Shown: piece after piece, positions 11,145 to 24,219 of the stretch
How positions within the stretch are numbered: position 1 is the stretch's first letter
Layout: each line of letters begins with the position of its first letter
From: Reticulitermes lucifugus
Lineage: Eukaryota > Arthropoda > Insecta > Blattodea > Rhinotermitidae
NCBI GenBank assembly: GCA_026260175.1
Contig: JAKCWW010000355.1
Coordinates: 29,775 to 93,774 of the forward strand
Length of the DNA stretch: 64,000 nucleotides
Reading direction: 5' to 3'
Made by a program: the position numbers and the translations under genes
Notes under the pieces: generated by a model
Told to the model about the DNA's origin: nothing
What the model saw: the letters and a program-made list of their open reading frames with translations, nothing else
Database searches by the model: none

Positions 11145-12450
11145 AGTTGCTTGGCCAACTACGGGATAATTGGCGTGTCAAATGGAAGTAATGTCGGCCA
11201 GCACAGCGATATTCTCACGTTCCTCATCATTGTTTTTCTATATTTCGAAATCAAATTTCCAAACAGTGCCTTACTACTCACCTTTCATAACTATCCCTTG
11301 ATCTCGTTGAGGTAACACAGTTTCCATTGACAAGGAACACGAAAATATTTCATACGTTGTGACTTAGCATACTTCTTTAAAACCGTGGTATCATATCATA
11401 AAACTGCTTGTGATTTGAATTACATATCAGCTTTCCAATGATATAGATAAATCAGGTGCGCTCAGAAAAACAGCCATTCTCTTACCGCATATGGCAATGA
11501 GCAGTCAACACGCTATGAATAAGGCTACCTTTGTAGCTACGTATATTTGTTTTCCCTTAATCACGTGACTGAAATAAAGAGTGTGCCATATACATCATTA
11601 ATTTCCATGCGACATTCAGTACGTGATAAAAAAAGGATTATTGATACGAAAATATAGCCTCGAAATATTTTTGTTGCAGGCTGGTAAACAATGCGATAGG
11701 AAATCATTTGCAGAGTTTGTGTTGTGTGTGATGCATATCCAATCGGTATAAAGGGTTCACAGATTTACATTATACCACATACTAACACTATATACCTCTA
11801 ACCATTCACTGTTTTTAAATTTACACCAAAATATTCACCACATGAATCTTGTAGAACCCCACATTTCGTTCCAATGCAAATGTCTGTGGTATCACATTAC
11901 ATGTAACCTTTAATTTAGCTTCACATAACCAGAGAAAAACAGGAGTGGCTCTGATAAAGATAACAAAAATATCTAGACTTCGTAACAAGCTACGTCAGAT
12001 AGTGTCGGTTAGCAATAGTATGGCCTGTAAAGCCTGGTTAAAATGGGTTCGTATGTATCTGTATCATTTGGTACGGAGTGCAGGATGTTAATACAAGACT
12101 GGACTATCAGGATGTCTGTCGCGTTTCGTATAAAGTACAGCAGGAATTAATGTAAGAGTTGAAGGAAAATTTCTTCCTTCATCCAAAATGAACTTCCAGA
12201 AGCTTTTAAAATATAATACTATTGGTATAGGTAATAAACGTAAATTACCTTACAAAAAGCATAAAGGTTGCTTGTTCTGGCTCTTTATATCCGTGTATTC
12301 TGGGTTAGGCTATAACACAGCGTCCAGTAGCTGAAGATGGTGACAGCATGTGCCGCAGCACTCTTGATATCCACCCATCAAACTAGACGGTGCCAACGCG
12401 GAAGACCACACTGCTGCAATTATAAAGTACTTTTCCTTCCCTTTTGACGT
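11145..12450. other. Unannotated A+T-rich DNA
   Basis: Mostly without recognisable features. Minus-strand short frames near 12.3-12.5 kb have no identifiable product. Confidence 0.4.
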
Positions 12451-12454
12451 GGTG

Positions 12455-12530
12455 GTGAAAGCGGTAGCGGTTGGTAAACCGGCCGAAGCTTGAAGCTGAC
12501 CAGTCATCTCCTTTTAGTGCCTAGTGTAGC
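12455..12530 (+). mobile_element. SINE family 1 body fragment
   Basis: ACCGGCCGAAGCTTGAAGCTGACCAGTCATCTCC is a diverged version of the module that follows the GGGGGTAAA string in family 1 SINEs (compare 17.6 and 21.8 kb). Confidence 0.5.
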
Positions 12531-12535
12531 CGAAC

Positions 12536-12790
12536 GTTTGTTGTAACCAGTTGGGCATCACCACCCCTCTATATTTGTATGAAGAGAGGTTGGTGACAAA
12601 GGAGAGGGGAGCAAGAATAGAAGAAAGATCCAGCGACGGGCAACAGTTGGGTTCTAAGAAGGAAGTCGAGAGATCCTGCTTGTGGTTGGCTGATGTATGT
12701 ATTTTTGTAACTAATAAAGGTGTGAACACAATCGAAAATAGTCTTTCTCGCCGTTGAGGGTACTAGAGAGACCAGCAACGCACGGCGATA
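12536..12790 (+). other. Possible solo-LTR-like segment (weak)
   Basis: The interval starts with TGTTGTAACC, has a TATA-like CTATATTTG near 12570 and an AATAAAGG poly(A)-like signal near 12713. This is the order expected of an LTR promoter and R region. I could not fix a CA end or a target-site duplication. Open frames on both strands overlap here (65-71 codons) without recognisable products. Confidence 0.15.
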
Positions 12791-13054
12791 CTAGGTTAAG
12801 AATGTACAGAGCTGTGTTTCTGCCCCGTATGTCTTCACGATGAGATGTTCAAATAAGCACAGGGACAGCTGCTATATTTACGACAGGGATTGGAAGAAAT
12901 GGACAAAACAAAAGCACACAGAAAGGTCCCTGCTTAATATACTTAGCCTTCATTCTGATTTAAACCAATGTATACTGAATTCCTTTGGTTAACTGAGGCA
13001 AGATGTGTTGTTAATCTCTTTCCTTCAGTGCAAGTTTAGAAGGAAGCCAGTCTT

Positions 13055-13288
13055 GTGCGTGATTCATATCCTCACATTACGGTGCTTGACGGAAGCGGTC
13101 GCCCCGTGGCGCGTGACTTGACCGATGTCTTCATCGCGCAAGTTCAACAAAGACATTCTCTCACCCCTCATCAAAATAATGTAGCAATGCCACTCTCGCC
13201 TTTGCCGTATCCACGTGACAATTTAGCATCCGTGATACTGCAGTCTACCTACTGCTTGAGGAGGAAACGGCGTATGCAAAATAAGTAA
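13055..13288 (+). CDS. Unidentified 77-codon open frame of coding-like composition
   Basis: The frame is richer in G+C than its flanks and its translation is polar (VLDGSGRPVARDLTDVF in the first half, a basic RRKRRMQNK C-terminus). I do not recognise it. It may be a fossil transposon or exon fragment. No splice site or promoter could be assigned. Confidence 0.12.
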   Translation: MRDSYPHITVLDGSGRPVARDLTDVFIAQVQQRHSLTPHQNNVAMPLSPLPYPRDNLASVILQSTYCLRRKRRMQNK

Positions 13289-13407
13289 ACATTTCCAATG
13301 CTTCATTCGCTAATAGCCCTATCAATGGAAGCTACATTTCTGACATTTCGACTATTGACAGCATAGTCAGCTAAAGAAGTACTAACCGTTAAATAAATAA
13401 AAGAATT

Positions 13408-13720
13408 TATATTGCCAGGGCATTGTGAAGAGAAAGGCTTACGAAATTTGATGGGTAAACCTGACATATATACCCACTTTTACGTGTAGACATAGTTGGA
13501 GGAAGATACTGAAGGAGGTATTAAATACGTATACTAAGCAACGTCTGTGGCGGCTGGATTCATCTAGCTCCGGACTTGCCCAGGACGGATAACAATTACG
13601 AAAACAGTAATGAAACTTCAAGTTTCATAAAAGGTGAGAAATAGCTTCACCATCTGATTGACTATCACAAGCTCAAGAAAGCCTCTGCAGCATTAGGTAA
13701 CTTAGTTATTTACAGCTGAT
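13408..13720 (+). mobile_element. LINE family A 3' end (fossil)
   Basis: Begins with CCAGGGCATTGTGAAGAG (from AGHVAR), then TTGATGGGTAAACCTGA (LxGKPE), TTGCCCAGGACGGATAAC (LAQDRD) and AACAGTAATGAAACTTCAAG (NAVMNLQV). The 3' UTR string CTCAAGAAAGCCTCTGC leads to TTAGTTATTTAC at the end, as in the 20.3-kb copy. The frame is disrupted. Confidence 0.6.
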
Positions 13721-13724
13721 TTGC

Positions 13725-14765
13725 CGTAGACACGCTAATTATCTTTAAAGTGGATATTTAAGATTTTCTGAGAATATGTTTACAGACAGCTGTGCTGAAA
13801 CAAGAGCACGGTACAATTTTTCTACATCCAAATCGGCTAGTATTGCTCTTACCTGAAGTTCGTCCGTCTATGGAAGTCACATGTTTACAGACGGAGAAGC
13901 AAATTTCAAGAGAAATATAGCTACGCGGCGACTCCAACGGCATGTCCTGCATCCCACGTCTCATAAAAACCAAACTCGTGAGCACCTGACGTCAAATGAT
14001 AAGTGGTTGAACATTCTTACACTATTTTTAAGTAAGAACGTCAAAATGTTTGTTATTCGCAAAAAGCGTAAAAAAGAAATTTTTAAAGGTGGTTGTATAA
14101 GTAGCTGGAAAGGTTTGGAAGTGAAAGTGAAAGAAATACGTAGATGATTAAATAAAATTATCTTTACCTAAGTGTAGGTCCTTGGGGTTCAAAGAAATGT
14201 AAATAAATCCCACTGGCAGCTAAGATGCTAGATGTTGCATATATTGAAGGATTTCGTGACTTTGTTCTTTGCATGCGAATTTAAATGTTTCCTCTGTATT
14301 CATAATCAACAGTCCAAGTACACATAATGTATGTTGTAAGTACACCCGGTAAAGCGAACGTAAAGGCCCTGAAGAGAGCACACCGAACAAAATCATATAT
14401 GAAGGTAAAAATGGCAACATGAGCAAGAGAGCACATTTTAATTACGCGGTGTTCAATGCTCTTAGGAGTGGCGAGATCTCGGTAAGGAAATTGCAATTTT
14501 AAGAAATCGTTAAGGAATAAGAAATTGCCAGTATTAACATCATGGTCTGACAGATGGGCTTAAAGAATGGATACACAAAATTTATAAGACTTTTTGAAAA
14601 CGTGGAAAAAAATCTTCAGTTAAAAATGAACACTGGCACTGAAAGAAAGAATCCGAAGTCAGAACGTTTAACGACATGCACATCTGCGAATGGAAAGACA
14701 TAGGATTTCATTTATTCTAGAGAGGGTGTGGTCAGACTATGTCCTTTGAAACCGCTCCCTCTAAT
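13725..14765. other. Unannotated DNA
   Basis: No recognisable repeat. An 88-codon plus frame (13881-14147) ending in K/R-rich sequence and two overlapping minus frames near 14.2-14.5 kb have no identifiable products. Confidence 0.35.
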
Positions 14766-14769
14766 GGTT

Positions 14770-14970
14770 CCATTGTGTGCTCCGCGGATAAAAGACGAAT
14801 ATATCTTTGGTGTAAAGATAATTGACAAGGAAAAACCAATGTAGGTTGAGTAAACCGTGACACGGTGCCACTTTGCCCACCACAATTCCATGGGCTGCCC
14901 TGGGTTCGCATCCGAACCTCAGCGGTGAGAATATGGCGACTAACCACCTGAGTCGTAGCACCTTTATAAC
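14770..14970 (-). mobile_element. tRNA-derived SINE, family 2
   Basis: On the minus strand the order is GGTGCTACGACTCAGGTGG (A-box region), GAGGTTCGGATGCGAACCC (B-box-like, itself a palindrome), then AGGGCAGCCCATGGAATTGT and GGTGGGCAAAGTGGCACCG. This body differs from family 1, so it is a separate family. The 90-codon frame across it is a shadow. Confidence 0.5.
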
Positions 14971-14974
14971 CATA

Positions 14975-17560
14975 TATAATGCACAAAATAATGTTAATAC
15001 ACAAACACGTTGCTTGTAGAAATGAAAGACATTCTTTACGAAAATCAGAGGATTACTTCACAGCTGGAACGGACCAGGAGTACACATTATTACTGTCGAT
15101 GGTGGTTGGTGTAATAAAGGTAAAGCTGATCATAACTACGACGAAGTTTCCCTTCCTTCCCATTTCCATACTTAAATCATTACTTTCGTATCACTAAACC
15201 TTAAACAGCAACTGCAGATTAAAGAGTTGAGCAGACATTTGTCAAATAATAACACACTCGTAGAGATTCACTCTTATGCAAGTATGCCTATATTCAAAGC
15301 AGAAAATTTACCACATTAACTACTTTAATAATTTATTACAGTATTAGAATATAATTATCAACAGACACTTCCTATATACCACACGTCACCACGAACTAAA
15401 GGAATGCTCCAAGGGAGTTTATAATGCAATTTCAAAGCTCCTTAATATTGATATAAATATTTTAACATTATACGCGTAACAAATATCACATTTTATTAAC
15501 AACCTCTGTTAGTAGTAATAGAATGACTAGCAATATGTTACTACATAAATTGTAAGATTAAGATCTCAGTGTATTTAAAACATATTTTAAGCAAATGTAA
15601 TACCTCCACATTTTATGACATTGGACGGCCAGAAGAGTACCATGATTGGTTAAAACATTTTGCGTTATTAATATGACTAACTAACATCAATATGAATAAA
15701 GTATTGAAAGTAAACAAGTGCTTCTTTGTTGCTTATATTTTGTCAAATTGAGACGCATTTTAACTCTTTTAACTGCATTTATTTTAAGCGTAATCGTTAG
15801 CTCTCCTTCCAAAAACACGAAGGTTCAACTTTGTATCTGGAAAGCCTGGGGTTACAATTTGCATTTCAACTTTCGGAAAATATAAAGCATACCAAAACAA
15901 AGGTCTTGAACATTTTCTTCGTTTATTTTATATTCAGCTACTTAGGGATAGGAAAAGTATATTCCTCGTATCAAATAACCAATTATAGATTAGGATATGC
16001 GCACATCGTCATATGTAAATTGTTGCAGATTATGGATTTGCCTTGTGTATCGAACGAAGAGGATTAATATTAAGTGCTGAGTAGCTCGTAGTAACAGACG
16101 ACTGGCGACATCATTCGTTATAGGTACCTAAATGGCAAAACATTGACACATTTGGTTTCGTTATTTTGCATTCGTTTTCTCTTCCAGTGAACAGGGTCTG
16201 TCGAATATTTCGCAGACCTGTTAGTTCTAAATACAAAACATTGTGCTCTTGTAGTCTTAATCTTATTCTATAAAATATTTTCCGTTCACTGGTTCGTGGA
16301 TATGGATAAATATCTTACGAACTAATTTTTTTCCAATAATTAAAGCAAACTCTCGTTTCATAAACCAAAGATCCCAAACCGACAATATAAAAAACGCTCA
16401 AAGTAACCAGGTCCTGAGCCAGGTACATTTTGTTCACGTTACCAAAAAGTTGCAACATAACATTCATTTTCATAATAGATTCTCATCTCCGTTTCAATTT
16501 TTACGTGGCCTTTCTCACCAAATTTTCTATGCAGGTTTGTTCTGTTATCCTAATTGCTCAGAATGATCTCCTAAATTAATCAGCCTGATAAAAGTAATAG
16601 AAGAGAAAAAATTTCCCAGTTCCTGGTTGCTTCAATTGTTTCTAACTTGAATATCATTTTATGACTTCCTTTAAATAAATTCATAAAACTAAAACACTCA
16701 AGACATAATAACTACGTCTGTTAGGTCATACGCTTCAACTGCTCCAGCAGTGAACCAACAACAAGTGGAATTTCTACCGTTTTTCTCAAGACAGGTCATC
16801 TTGAAAATAGCGGACGCATTTTTCATGAAAGATATGCGACAAATATCCTTCGTTAAAGAAATACAAAGAGAAATGTATTTATCGTGCACGCAGTGCAGAA
16901 CGGTTATTCTTTACTAGCTGTATCAAAAGTAGATTTTTAAACATCAGCATCAGCAGCATCATAAAACATGCAGGGCTACTCTCAATTAATTAGCATTAAA
17001 CCTTCTAAGGTTTAAAATTAACGCATGATGTTAATATGTAATATGCATGAATATTCCGTCTCCGATTTCCGATTAGGGACTTGTGTTTAGGAGGAAGGGG
17101 CAGAGTGTCTATACGAACAGTTAGGTGAATTTAACTTTGCTTCCTATCGGTCCACAAAAACTCCTCCATTATACAGTAAAAAGCTGAAATCGAACATTGT
17201 ATTCTCGAAAGAATTAAATACAAGGACTTAAAAGTCGAAAGGGGACAGGACATAAAATATTGAGCCTGTAATCAATAATTTTCCAGTACTGCAAATAGGC
17301 CTATTTAAACAAATAGGTGGCATTATCAGATTGCAATATCTGTGCATCTGATTATCTTTGCAACAACAGATTTACAGAGACACCAAATAAAATAATGAAT
17401 GACAGTGTCAATTGGTTATGCAGAACATCACAGAAAGATTGTATGTGTACTCAACTGTAGTACTTGAGATAGCTCAGGCTAGGTGACTATCTAGAGACTG
17501 TAAGACTACAATTCAGCTCTAAGTAACAACAGGAACACTTTTGCAAACACCCTACCCAAT
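14975..17560. other. Unannotated A+T-rich DNA
   Basis: I see no gene or repeat signature in these 2.6 kb beyond short chance frames. Confidence 0.4.
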
Positions 17561-17564
17561 GACT

Positions 17565-17640
17565 ATCAGTAGCTCTTCTCTGTGGGCAAAGCGGCCGAAG
17601 CATGAACCTGACCACTCGCCTCCATGCTTTGTCATGTCTT
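17565..17640 (+). mobile_element. SINE family 1 body fragment
   Basis: CAGTAGCTCTTCTCTGTGGG and then GCGGCCGAAGCATGAACC, followed by GACCACTCGCCTCCATG, match the family 1 module in order. The tRNA-like head is absent. Confidence 0.6.
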
Positions 17641-17644
17641 GTTA

Positions 17645-19785
17645 ACACTACAATCAATTACAAATTTCCTGTTTCTATAAAAACATCTTATAAGCTTACA
17701 GGAAGGCTCTATTTACGAATTATAATTTACATTTTCAGTATTTTCAACCAATAACAGTACAGAAATAACAACTATGGGAAATTCTGAGTTCTCACACAGG
17801 TAACAGAATCTCGCCCTATCCACAGCACCACCGCACAAAAATGTAACTCTAGGACACTAGCAAATTTCTCGTTTTATTATTTTCCTTAGGAACAATAATT
17901 AAGTATTAACGCGCGATGTTGGGAGCAGTAGTGTATGCGTTCTGTGAGAGGGGAAGTGCCATACCAGCTCTCATATTTTACCTAACCTCCCATAATCCCT
18001 GCCTCTCTCGACAGTGGCTGAGACAGCTCGCTGCAACCCCCCCCAGATCGAATGACACGGAAAGTTGGCTCGAGAATCGGAAAACAGTTGCCGAACGATA
18101 AACGAGAAATTATAGGGAATCCTAATATCCGTTCAGTAATTACACTTAGTCACTTGTAGTTACATTGAAGACAAATTAAAAAGACGATATTGCGATATTA
18201 CATTGCAGGCACCGAATGATTCTGGAATTGTTTACAATGAGGAATATACATAATTTATTACCACACTGTTTCAAAGTAGTTTTTCCATTCCTCTGGCAAC
18301 AATTTTTCATTTCTGTCTGTCTCCTACTCACTCCTACCGTAAAATGTTTTGGTACCTTCAGTTTACAAATGTTTTCCATTCTTAACCTTTCTATTTCAAA
18401 CCCAGTCCCTTTTCCGTTCCTGTCCTTGAGTATTTATGTCGTTTGAATTTCAATTATTTCTTTGTGCGTTTTATACTCACAAAATATTGTGTCATGTCAG
18501 TTTCATTGTTTTATCATTTCATAGCTCATTACGAACTGGCTTCACAGTGCTATGTTCTTTATGGACCCTTTCGAAACCCTGCTGATTGTCTGTTATAAAT
18601 GCTCCGTATGTCCGTCCATCTTGATGAATACAAGGAGTCGAGAGCCCATATGATATTCATGACATTTAATATCACAGAATTTTTGCACAAATAGTCTGTT
18701 TCAATTTTTTAAAATCAGACAGAAGTAACAAATGCATCATACATAGCGACCAAAATTTACATGCCCTTCAGTACGATTCTGCACTACGCATGAGTCTACC
18801 CATGCTAGGACAATAAGTATTGATTGTGTTCACTGCGTTGCAAAGTGGTCTGTTTATTCTGAGTGAAGAGGTACTTTTAAATAAAATTCCGAAACATATA
18901 TTAAATGCGGTATTTAAGACTTCTATACAATCTACACTCTATATAACGACCTACTTAATTTAAGTTTAATGTGTTTAATAACAGCGAAGATAGAAGCTGT
19001 AATATTGATTGTTTATTCATTCAGCAGTCCATAGCTTATAATTTTTAATTCTAGCTCATTTGTATAATAATCCACTAATGGCGACTAACTGCTATAAATT
19101 TAATATTTCTCTACTATAACGAAAGAGTTTAAAACACCCTCAAGTTACTTGCAGTACACAGCATTTCAGCTCTGATGTGTTTGTTGATTAAAATTGAAAA
19201 TACAGCATTTAAAATACATTTGTGACTGTTTTGTTTGAAATAGTGTTTACGCTACTTCTAGCAGACCACCAAAAGTTAACATTTACAAACTGAAAGTCCA
19301 GAAGCAACAAGAGAGGGAACACCCCAGAACTGAAGAAGGGTAAGAATTTATTTCCAGATTTCTTTGTTTTGTTTCAGGTTTTCACTACTTTTATTTTTGC
19401 TTTGCTATGTAGCGTGTACCTCCACTTCCCTTCTAGTCCTCGTGGTCCCATTAGCTGTTTTCGTATCATTGATGCATCAAACGTAAATATTCTCATCCCA
19501 CAACATATTGCGCAAGCTGGAACAATGGAACATTCACAGGGAGGAACCTGCACTTGTAACTAACGCCACGGATCAGAGACATAATCAAAATTTTGTTTAT
19601 TGTCGCTCAGCTGCTCAAAACCTTTCCCGCTTTTCATGAAACCTGAAAGTTCCTTACCAGGTCCAAAAAGCCCATTAATGAAGCCCTACTGAACCAGTCG
19701 AACCCCGACCACAAACTCAGAAAATATTTCCATACTTTGGATTATACCCAATACCATTCTGCGATATTTGAAGTTTCGAAAACGT
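17645..19785. other. Unannotated A+T-rich DNA
   Basis: No recognisable gene or repeat. Confidence 0.4.
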
Positions 19786-19845
19786 TATGTTGAGGTTTCT
19801 GGTCTGCTCACGTTTCTACGTAGAGTAGCACGGTTACCTATTCCC

Positions 19846-19880
19846 GACGTTTCGAAAGAACGTAATTCCTTCATCTTCAA
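19846..19880 (-). ncRNA. Hammerhead ribozyme-like motif, GUC subtype (decayed)
   Basis: Minus strand: core UUGAAGA (19880-19874, consensus CUGANGA with C3 changed), a stem II in which GAAGG pairs with CUUUC (one G-U pair), then GAA, AC/GU as a loopless stem III and C as the cleavage-site nucleotide (GAAACGUC, 19853-19846). Stem I pairing is weak. Downstream to about 19790 the minus strand resembles the family tail (TLRRNVSRPE). Confidence 0.4.
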
Positions 19881-20299
19881 TGGTCAAAGAGTCCAAGAAA
19901 ATCAGAATCGTTACTATTAACACCTCACCCCATCTTAGTCTTCAAATTCATCGCTTACCCACAAGTTTTCCAAACAACAAATTTTATATTTTACCTATTT
20001 CCCCACGCGTGTTTCCCAACTTATTTGCCTTCCTGCTACTGCAAAGACACTGGAACAGAACAGAAGTGGAAGGTTAAACAAATTTTGTATGAAATGTCTG
20101 GAGACGTCATTTGTGTGCCTCAGAGCTGCCTCTCTTGCACCTCTTAGTCCCAGTAATTATCTAGCATTCCATTTCTTTACCTGCGAAACCACCGATATAT
20201 TCTCCACCTGCCAGCATTCCCATAAGCTCATAACAAACGTCTCCTTTCCTGAAATTTCCCTAAAGTCATCAACGTTATACAAATGAAAAGCCATATAGC

Positions 20300-20695
20300 C
20301 GGCTTTACCATCAACAGTTAGGATCTGTACTCCTCGCTAAATATTATTTGGGTGATAAAATCAAGGAAAATGAGATTGGCAGGGCATGTGGCACGTATGT
20401 GAGACAGGAAACGCGCACACAGGATTTTGTTGGGAAACCAGAGGGAAAGAGACCACTTGAAAGACCTAGGTGTAGATGGGAGGATAATATTAAAATGGAT
20501 CTTCAAGAAGTGGGATGGATGGGGGCATGGTCTGGATTGATCTGGCTCAGGATAGAGACAGATGGCGGGCTCTTTTAAATGCGGTAATGAACCTTTACGT
20601 TCCATAAAATGCGGGGAATTTCTTGACTAGCTGAGGACTGGTAGCTTCTCAGGAAGAACTCTGTTCCATGGGTTTAGTTATTTACCATCAACAAA
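20300..20695 (+). mobile_element. LINE family A 3' end (best-preserved tail)
   Basis: A 76-codon frame (20348-20578) contains VGKPEGKRPLERPRCRWED then [10 protein letters not shown], the basic C-terminal tail of a non-LTR retrotransposon reverse transcriptase. After a frame disruption come IxLAQDRDRWRAL-like and NAVMNLYVP-like segments, then the 3' UTR (AATGCGGGGAATTTCTTGAC, AGCTTCTCAGGAAGAACTC) and an end at TTTAGTTATTTACC. The reverse transcriptase and endonuclease domains are missing (5' truncation). This copy served as the internal reference for the family. Confidence 0.8.
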
Positions 20696-20699
20696 ATCC

Positions 20700-21760
20700 A
20701 GTTTTAATCTAAAAATTAAAGTTGGGGTAATGAATTCCCGAATAAGTCTAATTTATTTATACCTAGGATATTAGGGTGTCATTACATAGCATAAATACCC
20801 ATCTCACTTTCACTGATGTCAATAAAATCTCATATCAATACGATTTAAGAGGCTATTCATATCGACAAATAGGAAGTATGTGTATACGTGTATGTATATG
20901 TATGTATCGATCTGTTAAGCAGTCTGTCAAAATTTCTGTGCTCACAATACACGCTAACAGGAAAGATTAATCATATTCTCCATTACATACAGTCCTTCGT
21001 ATAGGACTATGATATTGTTCGGAAATACATGAAAAGGCAGAAATTTCTTCAATAAGGTTTGAAATTTTTTTACATAATCAAAAATCTGAATTTCTTTTCC
21101 AAATTTAGTGTAGACGGCTCTTGACAGCTTCTCAAAAACCAATTTTTTTTAAATTGAGGATAAATGATAACACTCAGTTTACTCTCATACCTTATGCAAT
21201 TAACATATTAGATCTATAATTGCCTTAACGTACTAAAGTACAGGATTTCTCTGCAAAATGAAAATTAACTTATTTGTCAAAGGATTGTTCAAGCTCTTTT
21301 TAAACTGCTTGTGTAAGGTGCCTAAGTATATTCATCTGAAACACTGTATGTTACCTTTGTTTGCATTAAAATTGTCAAATTTATATGATCACCTACAGTG
21401 TCAAACTGTTCGTCTAATTAAAGCCTTTGGATTTATTTTAATGCCATCATATAAACACTACTTACTGGTCTTAAACACTGCATAGAGTAAGAATTTTTAT
21501 TTGCCTCACACAACTGTCACCGTTAGGCTTCTTTCTGATCATTAACCAACATAACATCTCCCCCAAATTTTCTGTAATTGGCAAAGATCAGTTTTTATTG
21601 CGTTAGTTTAAACACAACCAAAGTCACATCACTTAGAAATTAGGCGACATATGTCCGTATCTAATTTTCTTTTTTGATATCATATCGCATTCTTTATCGA
21701 TATTAACTGAAGAACGTACTAAATACCGCACCCACACTATGAGGTATAGTTCAGCATACT
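20700..21760. other. Unannotated A+T-rich DNA
   Basis: No gene recognised. A short GTAT-rich stretch lies near 20880-20910. Confidence 0.4.
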
Positions 21761-21764
21761 ATTA

Positions 21765-21855
21765 AAGGACTACCGGGAGCTATTTCCCCGGGTTAAAGGG
21801 GCTGGGGCATGAAGCTGACCACGCCCTTCCATTTATAGTCGAGGTTAAGAATGTG
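21765..21855 (+). mobile_element. SINE family 1 body fragment
   Basis: ACTACCGGGAGCTATTTCCC, then CGGGTTAAAGGGGCTGG and CATGAAGCTGACCACGCCC, match the family 1 module. TCGAGGTTAAGAATGTGTG continues it. The head is missing. Confidence 0.65.
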
Positions 21856-21859
21856 TGAA

Positions 21860-22455
21860 GTTTCACTTCCTCTTACGTAATCCTTATGGCGTGGCGCTGA
21901 AGCCCAAGGCCAACTTTAATCTACACCATTAAATAACATCTGTGGCCGGTAGAGTGTCATTTGACTGAAAGAGTACAATCGTAAAATAAAACCAAAACAC
22001 GTGATTCTCCACAAGAACACATTTGACAGGAAGGGTGGTTCAATAAATTTGGCACGAAATGTGTATGCTTCTGTGCATATGTGCCTGGGATGGGACAGAG
22101 TCGCTGGCAAAATGTTGTAAACACGGTATTCACTTGTTAAACGAGGGCTGTATGCTGCTGACAGTACAACATGTCGGCTCAAAGGTCTGGCTGCTAGTGG
22201 GAGTTAGGGAAGGGGCACGTTTTGTGGATCAAAGATACAAGCTATGGATTAGGTGTTACACGATAATAACAAAACAACCCCATCGCCTGACCAGCTACAC
22301 GTGCAAGGCGCCTCTCTGTTTCCAGTTGCGTTTGTCATACAAGTTTACAAGTCAGTTGTAGATTTGAGCAACAAGACAGAAAGTTTATCCCACATACGGG
22401 ACTTTATTCTGCTTCCCTTCCTAAAAAGGGGGGAAATAACAGGCTTATAGGATCA
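21860..22455. other. Unannotated DNA
   Basis: A 100-codon plus frame (22059-22361) and overlapping frames exist, but I recognise no product. Confidence 0.3.
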
Positions 22456-22459
22456 ATGT

Positions 22460-22930
22460 CCTGTCTGCGTGTGTGTCTGTGTACCCATTTTAAATTTTTG
22501 AATCACTCGACCGAATTTTACAAAACTTGATACGAACATTACGCACATTAGAGGACAAGTCAACGTCGTGTTCTTTTCATTTCCTACAATCGGTAACAGC
22601 ACAATGGCGGGAAAGAAAAATTGTGAGGTGAGTACGATAGTGGCGCAATTTAATTTCGAGTACTGGAATTATGTACGACCTATCGTAATAGACCTTGTAA
22701 CATATGAAGCTTTCTTAAGGTAATATTAATTTAAAGGTTAAAATAACAATATGGCGGCCGTGTGAAATTTTTTGTAGCTTTTGGTTTGATATCAGTAATA
22801 AACAAACCAGTGCAGTCAGGCACATGAAACTTGGTACTGGATGGTTCATAAAAATAACTACGAATTTATTTGCAGAGTACTGTGTCTAATTCAACAAACA
22901 TGGTGGCGACGTAAAAATTTGAGTTTAATA
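22460..22930 (+). repeat. Dispersed-repeat-like segment with repeated ATGGCGG motifs
   Basis: Contains TGTGTGTCTGTGTACCC followed by TTGAATCACTCGACCG and three spaced ATGGCGG/ATGGTGGCG strings (about 22603, 22751 and 22900). A related arrangement (GTGTGTGTCCGTTCCC ... ATGGCGGGCG) occurs at 30.87-31.02 kb. Two copies in one window suggest a decayed transposon family of unknown class. Confidence 0.35.
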
Positions 22931-22934
22931 TACA

Positions 22935-24130
22935 ATAAACCTAACTTGTATAGACACTACCCTTTATGAATTCCCCACAAAAATAAAGTAAAACTACACA
23001 GTTTTGAAGAGGAAAGCAACCCACAGAGAAGGATAAGGCGCCTGCTCACACTTCACGCACGTCTTTGGATTACTTAGAAGTCTGAGGTTCATGGCAGCTG
23101 ATTTCAAAAGGATTATGGCCAACACGATTTACAAATCTTAACTCATCTGATTGTTTTACGGAAACTGCAAATCAAACGAGACATTAACAAGTGTTAACAT
23201 AATGGCCCACACATTGAACAATTTTTATAATGCACTAATACACACGCATTCTCCGTGGGTTGCGCTTTTTTTCAACACTCTCTATTACACTAATAATAGA
23301 TATGCAGGACTAAAACGTAAAAATTAGAAAAGTAGGCTTTATATAATATCATACTCTGAACTCGTTGTTATGACCTCTGTCTCAAGGTTCATGTTTCGAT
23401 TTTACACGAAAAGACTGGTTATATCACGTGGCAATAGACTAACAGCAGGTAAAGGTTTAAGACTCAGATGGGACTCTACCTACCCTTCGTGGCACTTCTC
23501 TCATTGGTCGCCCTGTCTACTCACTCCATGAGCAGTTCACAGTACATAATCATCCTTTTGTCTAACTCGATATGAATAACTTCAGCAGCGAAGACAACCT
23601 CATTAATAACATACGAAGCCTCCAAAATTATAATGCTACTTTTTTCCAAAAGGGGCATCCATTGTACATGTGTTCATTTCCTTGAGTCTATTTCAAGGTT
23701 GTGATTTTGCAGATGTGCCCAATAACCTTCTTCTCAATTCCCATGAGTTCTTTACAAAAATATGAAACTTGAAGACGAATGAGAAATGGCACAATTATTA
23801 TGACTGGTGACACGGTGCGATGCCGTCGTGGTGTAATTAGAATAATATCCAGTCATTTAGGCTACCTACATAAGAACTTGATAAAACAGATTTCGAACAG
23901 GAGGTCTGTACTTCGAAACTGGAAATGGAGTATTCATAAATTCGCAGCAGGACTAATATTACATCATTGATTCCTCGAAACTTATAGCGGGCTTTATTCT
24001 TCATTAGTTGTCATGAGATAACATCTGACACTTATAACAGAATAACGATCCTAAAACTGTCCTATAAAGAGTGTTACAAAAATCTGCAGCGCGACGTTAC
24101 TGTTGAAGCTCGACTGGTTTAGGGAGGCAA
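22935..24130. other. Unannotated A+T-rich DNA
   Basis: No recognisable gene or repeat. Confidence 0.4.
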
Positions 24131-24134
24131 TATG

Positions 24135-24215
24135 TGCGAGACTTGAGGTTCTCACAGCGGTGTTGTTGAAGATTCAAAGCTTTATGTGCCTTCCTCCAAT
24201 AAGTATAGACATCTT
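24135..24215 (-). repeat. Hammerhead-linked repeat family, tail fragment
   Basis: The minus strand translates to NLQQHRCENLKSRT, the conserved tail of the family. The ribozyme part is not recognisable in this copy. Confidence 0.5.
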
Positions 24216-24219
24216 GGTG

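Noticed and set aside
18880-18905. CCGAAACATATATTA as hammerhead
   Set aside because: No upstream core and no stem II.
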